Of a DNA stretch of 5,568 nucleotides, positions 5,320 through 5,568 are shown in pieces. This DNA is from Rhizobium leguminosarum. Its GTDB lineage: Bacteria > Pseudomonadota > Alphaproteobacteria > Rhizobiales > Rhizobiaceae. The stretch is from NCBI RefSeq assembly GCF_001652265.1, contig NZ_LWBS01000041.1:1-5568 (forward strand). Reading direction: 5' to 3'. The notes below the pieces were generated by a model, which did not search any database, was not told where the DNA came from, and saw nothing but the letters and a program-made list of their open reading frames with translations. Position 1 is the first letter of the stretch. Each line of letters begins with the position of its first letter. A program made the position numbers and the translations under genes.

Positions 5320-5568
5320 ATGGTCTTGAAGAATTCGTATCGTGCCTTCCGAGCACTGATCGTCGTCGCACATATTGCTTCTCCATTTGCCGGGGTTCAC
5401 TCCGCCTTCGCGGCAAACCCGCCGGCGGCCCATGCGAAATTCGGGCCAATGATATCCAAGGCGCTCGATGCGCTGCTGCTGCCGATCAACAAGGGCGTGA
5501 TCAAGAAGTTCAAACTCGACAAAGGCGCGCACGGTGTTCTGGTGCTTTCCGTCAAGCCCGGCGGCGTT
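5320..5568 (+). CDS. Exported protein with probable PDZ domain, N-terminal part (runs off the window)
   Basis: From ATG 5320 the frame is open to the window edge (83 codons). Residues 1-31 form a signal peptide: basic start (MVLKNSYRAFR), hydrophobic core (ALIVVAHIASPFAGV) and a cleavage site after SAFA, just before ANPPAAH. The mature part has a helix (FGPMISKALDALLLPIN) and then KKFKLDKGAHGVLVLSVKPG, which resembles the carboxylate-binding strand of a PDZ domain (G-V-L-V-x-x-V-x-P-G). This suggests a periplasmic PDZ protein, perhaps a regulator or anchor rather than a protease, but the rest lies outside. The start is uncertain: AGGAG abuts ATG 5320 with no spacer, whereas TTG 5326 has a normal six-base spacing and would still give a complete signal peptide (KNSYRAFR...). 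Confidence 0.75.
   Translation, partial: MVLKNSYRAFRALIVVAHIASPFAGVHSAFAANPPAAHAKFGPMISKALDALLLPINKGVIKKFKLDKGAHGVLVLSVKPGGV

Noticed and set aside
1..5568. CRISPR array, tRNA or rRNA genes
   Set aside because: No regularly spaced repeats with unique spacers and no cloverleaf or rRNA-like sequence were seen.

Overview
The window looks like chromosomal or plasmid DNA of an alphaproteobacterium of the Rhizobiales (Rhizobium/Sinorhizobium/Mesorhizobium type). This rests on GC-rich codon use, the style of the methyl-accepting chemotaxis protein, a small BON protein, a LigD-type ligase tail and an integrase tail. The genus cannot be fixed from the sequence. It reads as an accessory region with few intact genes lying among gene relics.

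Layout. Positions 1-129 are probably the end of an insertion element (IS21-type suspected), which cuts a minus-strand cation:proton antiporter gene after residue 129 (remaining gene 130-516). A divergent intergenic region (517-805) carries two identical ACTTAAGT palindromes and leads into an intact small BON-domain gene (806-1114, plus). Next comes a strong ribosome binding site and the frameshifted 5' end of a Gly/Ala-rich protein gene (1206 to about 1320, plus). It abuts the decayed C-terminus of a short-chain dehydrogenase on the minus strand (1324-1436). About 500 bases without a recognisable gene follow. Then a small hypothetical gene with a good ribosome binding site (1957-2226, plus), the last ~65 codons of a LigD-type ATP-dependent DNA ligase (2401-2595, plus), and the C-terminal catalytic part of a tyrosine recombinase (2642-2963, plus) broken by an 8-bp tandem duplication and a second frameshift.

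The only large intact gene is a 607-residue transmembrane chemoreceptor (3052-4875, minus), with a four-helix-bundle sensor, HAMP and a complete signalling hairpin. Upstream of it (4990-5090, plus) lies a second, more decayed relic of the same integrase family, so the chemoreceptor sits between two integrase tails in the same orientation. The window ends with the start of an exported, probably PDZ-containing protein (5320 onward, plus), preceded by an AT-rich 12-bp tandem repeat.

The intact genes do not form an obvious pathway. The unifying theme is repeated insertion, recombination and decay: six broken genes (antiporter, Gly/Ala-rich protein, dehydrogenase, ligase, two integrases) around a chemoreceptor, a BON protein, a small hypothetical gene and a PDZ-type exported protein. 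I see no convincing previously undescribed multi-gene system. The most informative signals are the paired integrase relics around the chemoreceptor and the exact, reversible nature of some of the disabling mutations.
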